From: Providencia stuartii
Lineage (GTDB): Bacteria > Pseudomonadota > Gammaproteobacteria > Enterobacterales > Enterobacteriaceae
DNA: 64,000 nt
Assembly: GCF_029277985.1 (NCBI RefSeq)
Contig: NZ_CP119546.1
Span: forward strand, 1,612,001 to 1,676,000
Direction: 5' to 3'
How positions within the stretch are numbered: position 1 is the stretch's first letter; each line of letters starts with the position of its first letter. Below are positions 33,331-42,703 of the stretch, in pieces. The translations under genes and the position numbers were made by a program. The notes under the pieces are model-generated. The model had not been told where the DNA came from and made no database searches. It saw only the letters and a program-made list of their open reading frames with translations.

Positions 33331-33947
33331 TGAACAAATATAATTTAGAGATTACTCAAGGCAAAATCGGACAAGATGGTTATGTATCAACAACGGGTTG
33401 GTTAAAAAGCTATTACATTAATGAAGCAACGCGTGAATACATCGGTGCGACTATGGAGCATGTGACCATTGGTGGCGGCTTACCAGCGGGTGCATATTTA
33501 GATGCCCCACAACTGCTGGAAAAACAAGATATCGCTATTATTCGTAGTGATGATGAACAATCGTGGCTTTATGTGGCAGATTATCGAGGAAAAACAGCCT
33601 ACAACACAGAAACACGCCAGCCGATAGAAATTGATTTTATCGGTGATTTGCCCGATACATTCACTCTTTTAGAGCCAAAAAGCGAATTTGATAAATGGAA
33701 CGGTAAAAAATGGGTTACTGACACGGAAGCGCAAAAAGCCGCATTAATCGAACAGGCTGAACAGGAAAAATCACAACGACTGAATGAAGCAAATAACACG
33801 CTGACTTATTTGCAAGACTCCGCCGATACAGGATTAGCAACCGATGAAGAAACCATGCAATTAACGGAGTGGAAAAAATACCGCGTTTTGTTAAATCGTG
33901 TTGACACATCAACAGCGCCAGATATTGAGTGGCCAGAAAAACCTTAA
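33330..33947 (+). CDS. Tail fibre assembly protein (Tfa-like)
   Basis: The protein has 205 residues. The C-terminal half is typical: FDKWNGKKWVTDTEAQKAAL, EQEKSQRLNEANNTLTYLQD, EWKKYRVLLNRVDTSTAPDI and a final EWPEKP. These are hallmarks of the caudovirales tail fibre assembly family that helps fold the fibre and can stay bound to its tip. The ATG overlaps the fibre stop (TAATG), so expression is coupled. Confidence 0.88.
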   Translation: MNKYNLEITQGKIGQDGYVSTTGWLKSYYINEATREYIGATMEHVTIGGGLPAGAYLDAPQLLEKQDIAIIRSDDEQSWLYVADYRGKTAYNTETRQPIEIDFIGDLPDTFTLLEPKSEFDKWNGKKWVTDTEAQKAALIEQAEQEKSQRLNEANNTLTYLQDSADTGLATDEETMQLTEWKKYRVLLNRVDTSTAPDIEWPEKP

Positions 33948-33961
33948 CTCCTACCAAAACA

Positions 33962-33990
33962 AAGCCGCAGATATAAACTGCGGCTTCTCA
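33962..33990 (+). terminator. Terminator at the end of the tail operon
   Basis: AAGCCGCAG pairs with CTGCGGCTT around a 7-base loop, followed by CTC. It lies 15 bases after the fibre chaperone stop and marks the end of the late operon. Confidence 0.8.
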
Positions 33991-34412
33991 TCACATCAAG
34001 TATTTTTAATAGGTTCAGGATAACCATCATCTGTTTTAGCGTCGTTGATAGTGAGTGATTGTGACGAACCTATCGCGATATGTAAGCTTAATAGCGCGAA
34101 TTACTCACCGATTCTTTGCATTATCTGTTCTTGTCGTGTATTACCCGTTTTATCGATTAGCTTGTGCTTGTGCTTTTTATCATAAAAGAGGGAGTATTTT
34201 GGGAAGGTCTAATAGCGTAGTGATTATACCCATCCAATTAAGATCAATATAGTTTGTTTTATGCAGTAGAATAATTGACGTTTTAATTCAGAAATATATT
34301 GAAAGTTTTATATAGATGAATAAACACAATAAAGTGTTGATGTGAATTTGAACAGGGTTAAAGAATTAAGGATTGAAAACAATCCTTAATTCTAGTGTGC
34401 GAGCGCTTTATT
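33991..34412. other. 420-base stretch at the right edge of the element, no gene called
   Basis: The minus strand at about 33996-34100 reads as a coding-like fragment ending SLTINDAKTDDGYPEPIKNT and a TGA at 33998-33996, but it has no start and a stop about 35 codons upstream, so it may be a gene remnant. A 65-codon + frame at 34055-34252 looks like chance. GGAGTATTTT, also found twice inside the element, occurs at 34191. The element-chromosome junction probably lies here. Confidence 0.45.
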
Positions 34413-34871
34413 TTATTTAACGATAACTACACTAAATGATTCCCAATTTTTTGATTTTTCGTATTGGTAGTAGTAATACAAAACACCATTAATAACAAAG
34501 AATGAGGCGGTTCTAATTTGCATTCCAGTCGCGTTAAAGGTGAAATCATAGACATTTTCAAGGCTACCATTATCCTGAACTAAATAGAATTGAATCGTTT
34601 TCTCTTCTAAGTTATAACCGTAAATATATTGCTTGTTCAGCGTTAAGTCTTGGACATATTGAAGGTTGCTGAGATAACTGTTTAATTTACCTTTATGGAC
34701 AGGTGCGCTTGTATCAATAATTCCTTTATCATTTACACTATAAATAAAATACGCTTTTTCTTGAGGCGTATGACCTAAGAAGAAGACTTTTTTAGCAGCA
34801 GAATATACAAGCGTTGTCGGATAAAATTGTTCAAATATACCGGCTTGGATACCTGATTGAATAAGTGCCAT
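34413..34871 (-). CDS. Protein of unknown function, beta-rich
   Basis: The protein has 152 residues from the ATG at 34871, chosen because AAAGGA lies 6 bases before it; the frame is open 15 codons further. No signal peptide or transmembrane segment is seen. It is rich in Tyr, Phe and Asn with alternating hydrophobic residues (KVFFLGHTPQEKAYFIYSVN, KQYIYGYNLEEKTIQFYLVQ, VLYYYYQYEKSKNWESF), which suggests repeated beta-hairpins, perhaps a propeller or a lectin-like fold. AT-rich. It stands between the tail operon and leuE on the opposite strand. I do not recognise the family. Confidence 0.65.
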   Translation of the reverse strand: MALIQSGIQAGIFEQFYPTTLVYSAAKKVFFLGHTPQEKAYFIYSVNDKGIIDTSAPVHKGKLNSYLSNLQYVQDLTLNKQYIYGYNLEEKTIQFYLVQDNGSLENVYDFTFNATGMQIRTASFFVINGVLYYYYQYEKSKNWESFSVVIVK

Positions 34872-35072
34872 ATCATATCCTTTATTTATTAGTTGAGTTA
34901 AATATTTCTTAAGCACATTTATAGTATGAAAATAAAAGAAAATTAAAAATAATGATTATTATTAGCTTGTTTTAGCATTTGAAATTAATAAGCAAATAAT
35001 GAGTTGAATTAAATATTCACAACTCAGAAAGATTGTGATAATAATAAGAAAAAAATCACAAAGGTCTTAATT

Positions 35073-35720
35073 ATGTTTGAAAGTTTTGGTGTTTTAAATT
35101 TTTGGACTTACATGGCAGGGCTGATCCTAATCATCATTGTTCCGGGGCCAAACTCTTTATATGTTTTAAAATCAAGCACTTCACATGGTACTCGTGCTGG
35201 GTATCGTGCAGCGTTAGGTGTGTTCACGGGCGATGCGATATTGATCTTCCTTTCATTCATTGGTGTTGCCTCTGTCATAAAAGCCTCCCCCACGCTGTTT
35301 ATGATCGTGCGTTATTTGGGGGCTGCTTACCTATTATACTTAGGGAGTAAAATTCTTTTTGTTACTTTTAAACAGAAAAAATTACCCAATACTGGTGATG
35401 ATTCGGTCGTGGTCAAATCAGAAAAAATCTTCACGAGAGCGCTGATCCTCAGTTTAACCAACCCAAAAGCCATTCTCTTTTATATTTCCTTTTTTATTCA
35501 GTTTATTGACTTTAGTTATGCACAAGCATGGGTACCTTACCTTGTGCTAGCGTCAATCCTTGAATTTGTTAGCTTTCTCTACCTAAGTTTATTAATTTTT
35601 AGTGGCTACCTCATTGCGCGTTTTTTACGTGAAAAACAAGTGTTAGCTAAATTAGGAAATTGTGCAGTAGGCAGCTTTTTTATGGGATTTGCAGCGAAAC
35701 TGGCAATTTTCAGTAACTAA
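35073..35720 (+). CDS. leuE: LysE-family amino acid exporter, LeuE-like
   Basis: The protein has 215 residues and six predicted transmembrane segments. Motifs are VPGPNSLYVLKSS near residue 25, GVFTGDAILIFLSF, VRYLGAAYLLYLGSKIL and LSLTNPKAILFYISFFIQF. It aligns along its length with E. coli LeuE (212 residues), an inner membrane exporter of leucine and related amino acids. It is monocistronic: about 200 bases of AT-rich sequence precede it and a hairpin follows. A position next to tadA is not the E. coli arrangement. Confidence 0.85.
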   Translation: MFESFGVLNFWTYMAGLILIIIVPGPNSLYVLKSSTSHGTRAGYRAALGVFTGDAILIFLSFIGVASVIKASPTLFMIVRYLGAAYLLYLGSKILFVTFKQKKLPNTGDDSVVVKSEKIFTRALILSLTNPKAILFYISFFIQFIDFSYAQAWVPYLVLASILEFVSFLYLSLLIFSGYLIARFLREKQVLAKLGNCAVGSFFMGFAAKLAIFSN

Positions 35721-35777
35721 TCATAATCTTTTTGAATAAAGTTTCATTGAATCAATGGATTGTAATTATTATCTTTG

Positions 35778-35822
35778 ACGTTGCTGTTGCGCTAATAATA
35801 ACGGCAACGTTCAGGTATTTTT
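35778..35822 (+). terminator. Hairpin after leuE
   Basis: ACGTTGCTGTT pairs with AACGGCAACGT with one mismatch around an 11-base loop, and a run of six T begins 6 bases later. Probable leuE terminator. Confidence 0.5.
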
Positions 35823-35915
35823 TAACTCACCTAGGTATCTACATGATTCATCATCTGCATGCAAGCCAAGCTATTTGGGGTATAATCTATCAAAATAGAC
35901 AGTGAAGAGGTTGGT

Positions 35916-36452
35916 GTGACGCAAGTAGAGATTGATGAGTACTGGATGAATCGCGCTTTAGAATTGGCGAAAAATGCCCAAGATGCAGGTGAAATACCTG
36001 TAGGTGCACTATTAGTTAAGGATAACCAATTAGTTGCATCTGGATGGAACCGTTCAATTGAAAGTCATGACCCTACAGCTCACGCTGAAATTATCGCCTT
36101 ACAGCAAGGTGGGAAGGCACTTAATAATTATCGACTATTAGACACCACGCTGTATGTGACTTTAGAACCGTGCATTATGTGTGCAGGTGCATTAGTGCAT
36201 AGTCGAATAGGGCGCTTAGTTTATGGTGCCAAAGATTTTAAAACAGGGGCTTGTGGTTCATTTATTAATCTATTAGAACGCCCAGGATTAAATCATTATA
36301 TTGATGTAACGGGTGGGGTACTCGAAGAAACCTGCTCTACGATGTTAAGTGCTTTTTTTAAAATGCGCAGAGCACAAAAGAAAGAACAAAAAAGAATGCT
36401 AAGTCAAATTCAATGTGAGTGTGTTGAAAATCGAAACAGCAAAAATGCCTGA
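35916..36452 (+). CDS. tadA: tRNA-specific adenosine deaminase
   Basis: TadA converts adenosine 34 of tRNA-Arg(ACG) to inosine and is essential. It has 178 residues (E. coli 167). The zinc site is HAEI with Glu as proton donor (near residue 58) and PCIMC (near 88). The start is GTG at 35916 (GAAGAGG upstream), giving TQVEIDEYWMNRAL, which matches the family start. The C-terminus is about 10 residues longer than in E. coli and basic. It converges with mltF. Confidence 0.95.
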   Translation: MTQVEIDEYWMNRALELAKNAQDAGEIPVGALLVKDNQLVASGWNRSIESHDPTAHAEIIALQQGGKALNNYRLLDTTLYVTLEPCIMCAGALVHSRIGRLVYGAKDFKTGACGSFINLLERPGLNHYIDVTGGVLEETCSTMLSAFFKMRRAQKKEQKRMLSQIQCECVENRNSKNA

Positions 36453-36510
36453 ATAAACGAAAGCGATATCTAACAACACATTCCTTATCGACCAATCAGA
36501 TAATCATTGA

Positions 36511-38202
36511 TTAATTCGTTACAGTATCTTCTTTATCCTGCTCGCTTTTTTCTGGGTTGATGGAGAGGAGATATTGTCCTAAAGAGGGCTGGCCATTTGC
36601 AGGTGAAATGGCTGGCAGTTTGTATGCATTGTGGGGGGATTGTTTCTGTTTTAGGCTGACTTTCTCTTTCACATCACTTTGCGTGGTAGACGGCGGCACG
36701 TTATCGACGATGGTTTCCGGATCCCCTGACGTCTCAGTGCTTTCAGTTTTGTCATTGGGGCTGTGAGGGGAGACAAGCGGTGGAAATAAAATCAATGATT
36801 TTTCGGCAATAGCCAATGCACGTTGCTTCTTATCTTGATTTTGTAAATAGCCGACTAAGCTTTGATGGTAGCGACGAATGTTTTCAACATAGCGATAGGC
36901 TTCATGCCCTCGCGCATAACCATAGTTAAGCTGTGAATAATACTTTTTTTGAGTTAACAGAGGGAGTCTCGATTTTACATCTAACCAGCGGTCTGGGTCT
37001 CCACCTTGTAATTCAGTTAGTTTTCTGACATCTTGCATATGGCCATACCCCATATTATAGGCGGCCAGTGCAAACCAAATTCTATCATCATCGGCGATAG
37101 AAACTGGAAGGCGTTGCATTAAATATTCCAAATATGCAGCTCCGCCTTTAATACTCTCTTCAGGATCTAATCTATCTGCAACGCCCATTGTTTCGGCGGT
37201 TGGTTTGGTGAGCATCATGAGCCCACGAACCCCTGTTGGTGATGTCGCCAACGGATCCCAATGCGATTCTTGCCACGCAATAGCCGCTAATAGTTTCCAA
37301 TCAAGCGCCGTAGCATATTTTTCAAACAGTGGTTGATAAGTAGGAAGTTTTTTATTGATAGCATTGATAAATGACATGGTATCAAAGTAGTCAAATGAAC
37401 CGACATGGCTAAAATATTTTTCATCGAGCCTTGCGAGCAAATCGGATTCATTGCTGGCATTAAAAAAATCAAGTAGAGCAGCGTTCAAGCTATCATCATT
37501 AAGGCGTTTCATATACCAAGTGATGGCATGGTCATCGACTAAATCGAATCCGACCGCAATTTCAGGATGAATACGTTGTTGTAATGCAACAGAAATAGAG
37601 TCTTCTAGCGTATAGTCAATCAGCCCTTCCGCCACCATCTCTAATAGCTGGCTAGTTGTGTATTCGGTTGTTTCTTCCCAAACCAACTCAGGATGTTTTT
37701 CAGCCGCCATTTTGAGGGTACTAGCATGAGCAGAACCTGCCATCACGACGAGCTTACCGTTAATATCCTCAAAACTTTTAGGGCGTGTAGAGCCTTTTCG
37801 GTAAACCAGTTGCTGTGTGACATTGAGATAGCTAGGCCCTGTTTTCATTTTTTTCAGCCTATCTTTATTATAGAGCAATCCAGCAACACCAATATCTGCA
37901 TTGCCATTCTCAATATCATCGAAAATTAGCTCAACGGTTGGTCGCAGGGTGATGTTCAATTTAACGCCGAGATAGTCGGCAAAGCTTTGAACAAGCTCAT
38001 AATCAAAACCATGCAAGTTTGCTTCGTCATCTTGATAGATCAACGGAGAACTAATTGCACTCACTCGTAGCTCACCGCGAGAGATGATTTGGTTGAGCTG
38101 ATTGTCTTGCGTATTGGGCCAACGGAGATTAAGTCCAATAATCATGGCCGCTAAAAGCGCAACAATCACAATGATTAAATAGTTAACCTTTATGTTATTC
38201 AA
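36511..38202 (-). CDS. mltF: Membrane-bound lytic murein transglycosylase F
   Basis: The protein has 563 residues (E. coli 518). It has an N-terminal hydrophobic anchor (about 8-26), then a periplasmic solute-binding-like domain (RGELRVSAISSPLIY to about residue 265) that regulates the enzyme, then the SLT catalytic domain with the active Glu in IAWQESHWDP (near residue 315) and AAYNMGYGHMQDV. It cleaves peptidoglycan between MurNAc and GlcNAc with formation of 1,6-anhydroMurNAc. The last 90 residues are a low-complexity Ser/Thr/Pro/Lys extension longer than in E. coli. Next to tadA and purL as in E. coli. Confidence 0.94.
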   Translation of the reverse strand: MNNIKVNYLIIVIVALLAAMIIGLNLRWPNTQDNQLNQIISRGELRVSAISSPLIYQDDEANLHGFDYELVQSFADYLGVKLNITLRPTVELIFDDIENGNADIGVAGLLYNKDRLKKMKTGPSYLNVTQQLVYRKGSTRPKSFEDINGKLVVMAGSAHASTLKMAAEKHPELVWEETTEYTTSQLLEMVAEGLIDYTLEDSISVALQQRIHPEIAVGFDLVDDHAITWYMKRLNDDSLNAALLDFFNASNESDLLARLDEKYFSHVGSFDYFDTMSFINAINKKLPTYQPLFEKYATALDWKLLAAIAWQESHWDPLATSPTGVRGLMMLTKPTAETMGVADRLDPEESIKGGAAYLEYLMQRLPVSIADDDRIWFALAAYNMGYGHMQDVRKLTELQGGDPDRWLDVKSRLPLLTQKKYYSQLNYGYARGHEAYRYVENIRRYHQSLVGYLQNQDKKQRALAIAEKSLILFPPLVSPHSPNDKTESTETSGDPETIVDNVPPSTTQSDVKEKVSLKQKQSPHNAYKLPAISPANGQPSLGQYLLSINPEKSEQDKEDTVTN

Positions 38203-38490
38203 GAAAATATCTCATATGTATACCCTCTGAACTTTTCATTGCTTTATCAATTGAGCAAATTAAGTTGCCATCCGAATATTTCATTATAGTGGCGCTAAGA
38301 AACTTTGCTGCCTACTTGTGGCTCGGAAAACCATGAGGGGTTTTATGCCGGTGTTGTTGTAAAAAAATAATTATAAGTAATGGTTATATTTCCAGTGTTT
38401 GGACATTTTGCTCAACAATTATGATCCGTGCAACCAATATTGTGCTATTTCATTCCTAATAATTTTTAACGGTTTGCTTTATTTTTAGTC

Positions 38491-38529
38491 ACGCAAACGG
38501 TTTCGTATTGATTCGCATTGCTCTATAAT
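38491..38529 (+). promoter_or_regulatory. purL promoter with PurR operator
   Basis: ACGCAAACGGTTTCGT at 38491-38506 matches the 16-bp PurR consensus. A perfect TATAAT lies at 38524-38529, so the -35 region falls inside the operator. PurR with hypoxanthine or guanine should repress purL by blocking RNA polymerase. Confidence 0.85.
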
Positions 38530-38584
38530 GTCTCCCAGTTCCCCTGCTTTTATGATCAGGGCTGGCGTTTAAATGAGAGAAATT

Positions 38585-41500
38585 ATGACTATGGAAATTT
38601 TGCGTGGTTCACCTGCTCTATCAGCATTTCGTATTACTCGCCTTTTGGCGTTGTTTGCTGAAAAACAGCTTCCTGTTACGGATATTTATGCTGAATATAT
38701 GCACTTCGCTGAACTATCAGCACCTTTGAGTGATAGCGAGCAAGGCAAATTGCGTAGTTTGCTAAAATATGGACCTTCTCTCGCGGAGCATGAGCCATTT
38801 GGCACACTGATATTAGTGACCCCACGCCCTGGTACCATTTCTCCTTGGTCATCCAAAGCGACTGACATTGCACATAATTGTGGTTTACCTCAAGTCGAAA
38901 GAATTGAACGTGGTCTCGCTTATTATGTGCAGGCGGATGCTTTATCACAGGCACAATGGCAAGCCATTGCGGCACTGCTTCATGACCGCATGATGGAAAC
39001 GGTTTTTAGCGACTTTGAGCAGGCTCAAGCGCTTTTTGTTCATCATCAACCACAGCCAATGAAAGTTATCGATATCATTCGCTTAGGGCGTTCAGCACTT
39101 GAAAAAGCGAATATCGAAATGGGGTTAGCGCTGGCTGATGATGAAATCGACTATTTGTTTGATGCATTTACAGGATTAAAACGTAACCCAACAGATGTTG
39201 AGTTATATATGTTTGCACAAGCAAACTCAGAACACTGCCGCCATAAAATTTTTAATGCTGACTGGATCATTGATGGTGAAAAACAGCCGAAATCGCTGTT
39301 TAAAATGATTAAAAACACCTTCGAGACAACACCTGATTATGTTTTATCGGCTTATAAAGATAATGCCGCAGTGATGGAAGGTTCTTCTGTCGGGCGTTTC
39401 TTCCCTGAACCAGAAGGTCGCACTTATCGTTATCATCAAGAAGATGCTCATATTTTGATGAAAGTGGAAACGCATAACCACCCAACAGCAATTTCACCGT
39501 GGCCAGGTGCTGCAACAGGCTCTGGTGGTGAAATTCGTGATGAAGGTGCAACAGGCCGTGGGGCAAAACCAAAAGCAGGGTTAGTGGGTTTCTCCGTGTC
39601 TAACCTCCGTATCCCGGGATTTGAGCAGCCTTGGGAAGAAGATTTCGGTAAACCAGAACGCATTGTTACTGCACTCGATATTATGCTTGAAGGGCCTCTA
39701 GGGGGGGCCGCATTTAATAATGAATTTGGCCGCCCAGCGCTTTTAGGTTATTTCCGTACCTATGAAGAAAAGGTCAATAGCCACAACGGTGAAGAGCTAC
39801 GAGGCTACCATAAACCGATTATGCTAGCGGGGGGGATTGGTAATATTCGCGCTGATCATGTCCAAAAAGGGGAGATCCCAGTTGGTGCAAAACTGATTGT
39901 TCTTGGTGGCCCATCAATGAACATTGGGCTTGGCGGTGGTGCTGCCTCTTCAATGGCCTCGGGTCAATCCGATGCGGATCTGGATTTTGCGTCAGTACAG
40001 CGTGATAACCCTGAAATGGAGCGTCGCTGCCAAGAAGTGATCGATAATTGCTGGCAGTTAGGTGATAACAACCCAATTCTCTTTATTCATGACGTTGGTG
40101 CGGGTGGTTTATCTAATGCAATGCCTGAACTCGTGAGTGATGGTGGCCGAGGTGGTTGTTTTGAATTACGCAAAATTCTTAATGATGAACCGGGCATGAG
40201 TCCATTAGAAGTCTGGTGTAATGAATCACAAGAACGTTATGTATTAGCGGTAGCCCCTGAACAAATGCCCCTATTTACCGCCATTTGTGAACGTGAGCGT
40301 GCTCCTTTTGCTGTGATTGGTGAAGCCACTGAGCAGCGTGAGCTCGTGTTGAAAGATGAGCATTTTAATAATCAGCCTATCGATATGCCTCTGGATGTGC
40401 TACTCGGTAAAACCCCTAAAATGCTGCGAAATGTCGACACATTAAAAGCACAACCCGATGCGCTAGATAGAACATCGATTAATTTAAATGAAGCGGTTAA
40501 GCGCGTTTTACACCTGCCTGCTGTGGCAGAAAAGACCTTTTTAATCACCATTGGTGACCGTAGCGTAACGGGAATGGTTGCGCGTGACCAAATGGTTGGG
40601 CCATGGCAGATCCCTGTCGCCGATTGTGCCGTGACGACTGCTAGCCTAGATAGTTATTATGGCGAAGCGATGTCTATTGGTGAGAGAACACCTATTGCAT
40701 TACTGGATTTTGCCGCTTCTGCTCGCATGGCGGTTGGTGAAGCGTTAACGAATATCGCTTGTGCGTATGTGCAAGACCTTAAACGTGTGAAACTGTCTGC
40801 TAACTGGATGTCGGCAGCCGGTCACCCTGGTGAAGATGCAGGTTTATATCAAGCGGTTAAGGCGGTTGGTGAAGAATTATGTCCTGCTCTGGGATTAACG
40901 ATTCCAGTAGGTAAAGACTCAATGTCAATGAAAACACGCTGGCACGAAAATGGGGCAGAGCGTGAGATGACTTCACCATTGTCATTGATTATTAGTGCAT
41001 TTGGTCGCGTTGAAGATGTGCGTTTGACCGTGACCCCAGAATTAAAACAACAGCCTGATTCTGCATTGATGCTGATTGACCTTGGGCAAGGACATAATGC
41101 TCTAGGTGGTTCTGCACTTGCTCAAGTTTATCGCCAGTTGGGCAATAAAGCGCCCGATGTTCGTGATCCTAAACTACTGTCAGGCTTCTTTACGGCTATC
41201 CAAAGCTTATTATCAGAGCAAAAGCTATTAGCTTATCACGACCGTTCTGATGGTGGTTTGTTTGTCACATTAGCGGAAATGGCCTTTGCTGGTCACTGCG
41301 GTATTAACGTGGATATCAGTGAATTTGATGAGGATATTTTAGCCGCATTGTTTAATGAAGAGTTAGGTGCGGTGATCCAAATTAAACAACAAGATAGACC
41401 GTATGTTGAAGCTTGCTTTGCGGATGCTGGCTTGGGTGAGTGCCTACATTATTTAGGCACAGTAACGCAAGAGGATGCGTTAGTGATTAATAGCCGTGAC

Positions 41501-42478
41501 ACGGTAGTTTATCATGAATCACGTAGTACATTACGCGAATGGTGGGCGGAAACGACATGGCAGATGCAACGCTTACGTGATAACGAAGATTGCGCCGATG
41601 AGGAACATAAGGCTAAGTTAGACTCTCAAGACCCAGGTTTGAATACGCACCTGACCTTTGACATTGCTGATGACATTGCCGCGCCTTACATTATGTCTGG
41701 TGTTCGTCCTAAAGTTGCTGTTTTACGTGAGCAAGGGGTGAACTCTCATGTTGAAATGGCAGCGGCATTTGACCGTGCTGGTTTTGATGCTGTCGATGTG
41801 CATATGAGTGATTTGTTAGCGGGCAATCTATCATTAGCAGGTTTCCAAACACTGGTTGCATGCGGTGGTTTTTCATACGGTGATGTATTAGGTGCTGGAG
41901 AGGGCTGGGCGAAGTCGATTCTGTTTAACCCTCAAGTACGTGACGAATTTACCGCTTTCTTTGAGCGCCAAGATACCTTATCTCTCGGTGTGTGTAATGG
42001 ATGCCAAATGATGTCTAACCTGTATGAGTTAATTCCAGGGGCAGAGTTCTGGCCACGGTTTGTTCGCAATCGTTCTGAGCGTTTTGAAGCTCGCTTTAGT
42101 TTAGTTGAAGTGGCGAAGAGCCCATCATTATTGCTGCAAGATATGGTTGGCTCACGTATGCCTATCGCGGTCTCTCATGGTGAAGGGTTCGTTGAAGCAA
42201 GACAGCCTACTCATATTCAGCAACTGGAAAACAAGGGATTAGTCGCGTTACGTTTTGTGAATAACTACGGGCAAGTGACTGAGCAATATCCGGCGAACCC
42301 AAATGGCTCTGTAAATGGGATCACGTCTGTAACCTCAATGGATGGCCGAGCGACGATTATGATGCCTCATCCGGAGCGTGTATTCCGTACTGTGAGTCAT
42401 TCGTGGCATCCTGATAATTGGGGTGAAGATGGCCCATGGATGCGTATTTTCCGTAATGCACGTAAACAATTAGGTTAA
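38585..42478 (+). CDS. purL: Phosphoribosylformylglycinamidine synthase (FGAM synthetase)
   Basis: PurL catalyses the fourth step of purine synthesis: FGAR + glutamine + ATP to FGAM. It has 1297 residues (E. coli 1295). The large-type single-chain form is seen: N-terminal domain, FGAM synthetase domain with [20 protein letters not shown], and a C-terminal class I glutaminase with the Cys in GVCNGCQMM, the His in PHPERVF and SHGEG. Three in-frame ATGs occur; 38585 (MTMEILRGS) is preferred because AGAG lies about 8 bases upstream. Monocistronic with PurR control. Confidence 0.96.
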   Translation: MTMEILRGSPALSAFRITRLLALFAEKQLPVTDIYAEYMHFAELSAPLSDSEQGKLRSLLKYGPSLAEHEPFGTLILVTPRPGTISPWSSKATDIAHNCGLPQVERIERGLAYYVQADALSQAQWQAIAALLHDRMMETVFSDFEQAQALFVHHQPQPMKVIDIIRLGRSALEKANIEMGLALADDEIDYLFDAFTGLKRNPTDVELYMFAQANSEHCRHKIFNADWIIDGEKQPKSLFKMIKNTFETTPDYVLSAYKDNAAVMEGSSVGRFFPEPEGRTYRYHQEDAHILMKVETHNHPTAISPWPGAATGSGGEIRDEGATGRGAKPKAGLVGFSVSNLRIPGFEQPWEEDFGKPERIVTALDIMLEGPLGGAAFNNEFGRPALLGYFRTYEEKVNSHNGEELRGYHKPIMLAGGIGNIRADHVQKGEIPVGAKLIVLGGPSMNIGLGGGAASSMASGQSDADLDFASVQRDNPEMERRCQEVIDNCWQLGDNNPILFIHDVGAGGLSNAMPELVSDGGRGGCFELRKILNDEPGMSPLEVWCNESQERYVLAVAPEQMPLFTAICERERAPFAVIGEATEQRELVLKDEHFNNQPIDMPLDVLLGKTPKMLRNVDTLKAQPDALDRTSINLNEAVKRVLHLPAVAEKTFLITIGDRSVTGMVARDQMVGPWQIPVADCAVTTASLDSYYGEAMSIGERTPIALLDFAASARMAVGEALTNIACAYVQDLKRVKLSANWMSAAGHPGEDAGLYQAVKAVGEELCPALGLTIPVGKDSMSMKTRWHENGAEREMTSPLSLIISAFGRVEDVRLTVTPELKQQPDSALMLIDLGQGHNALGGSALAQVYRQLGNKAPDVRDPKLLSGFFTAIQSLLSEQKLLAYHDRSDGGLFVTLAEMAFAGHCGINVDISEFDEDILAALFNEELGAVIQIKQQDRPYVEACFADAGLGECLHYLGTVTQEDALVINSRDTVVYHESRSTLREWWAETTWQMQRLRDNEDCADEEHKAKLDSQDPGLNTHLTFDIADDIAAPYIMSGVRPKVAVLREQGVNSHVEMAAAFDRAGFDAVDVHMSDLLAGNLSLAGFQTLVACGGFSYGDVLGAGEGWAKSILFNPQVRDEFTAFFERQDTLSLGVCNGCQMMSNLYELIPGAEFWPRFVRNRSERFEARFSLVEVAKSPSLLLQDMVGSRMPIAVSHGEGFVEARQPTHIQQLENKGLVALRFVNNYGQVTEQYPANPNGSVNGITSVTSMDGRATIMMPHPERVFRTVSHSWHPDNWGEDGPWMRIFRNARKQLG

Positions 42479-42494
42479 CTCGATTAAATATAAA

Positions 42495-42692
42495 GTGGAT
42501 AGCCCCGTCTGACGGGGCTATGAGGTTGTTGACAAAGCGGGATAAAAGCGTGGTTTTTCCCGCTTTGTGTTATCAGTCGAAAATCAATAAATTGATTTTC
42601 CTCGTTTATTTTCAAAACCGATTCGACTTGCCGCCAAATATAATAGGTTTAGCGGCAGTCTGATAGCCCCGTCTGATGGGGCTATTTTTTTG
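42495..42692 (+). terminator. purL terminator region with duplicated hairpin
   Basis: The near-identical string GATAGCCCCGTCTGA(C/T)GGGGCTAT occurs at about 42498-42521 and 42664-42687. Only the second is followed by seven T. Between them are two more hairpins: ACAAAGCGGGA pairing with TCCCGCTTTGT, and GAAAATCAAT pairing with ATTGATTTTC. The second copy also lies close behind the convergent methyltransferase gene, so the region may stop transcription from both sides. Confidence 0.75.
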
Positions 42693-42703
42693 TTTGCCGC
42701 GAA

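Larger units (their letters stand above)
8700..33990. mobile_element. Headless prophage-derived element with contractile tail (tailocin-like)
   Basis: About 25 kb of phage genes sits between yfhL and the chromosomal genes leading to tadA. The left arm is transcribed leftward (replication and small genes, CI). The right arm runs rightward (Cro, VapE, Q, lysis, tail, fibre). All modules of a myovirus tail are present, but there is no integrase, excisionase, terminase, portal, protease, capsid or head-completion gene. Boundaries are approximate: left near the hairpin at 8699, right at the terminator after the fibre chaperone. It is either an R-type tailocin locus or a prophage with a deleted head module. 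Confidence 0.85.

Noticed and set aside
34055..34252. 65-codon plus-strand frame after the tail operon
   Set aside because: No ribosome site, composition not protein-like and no link to neighbours.
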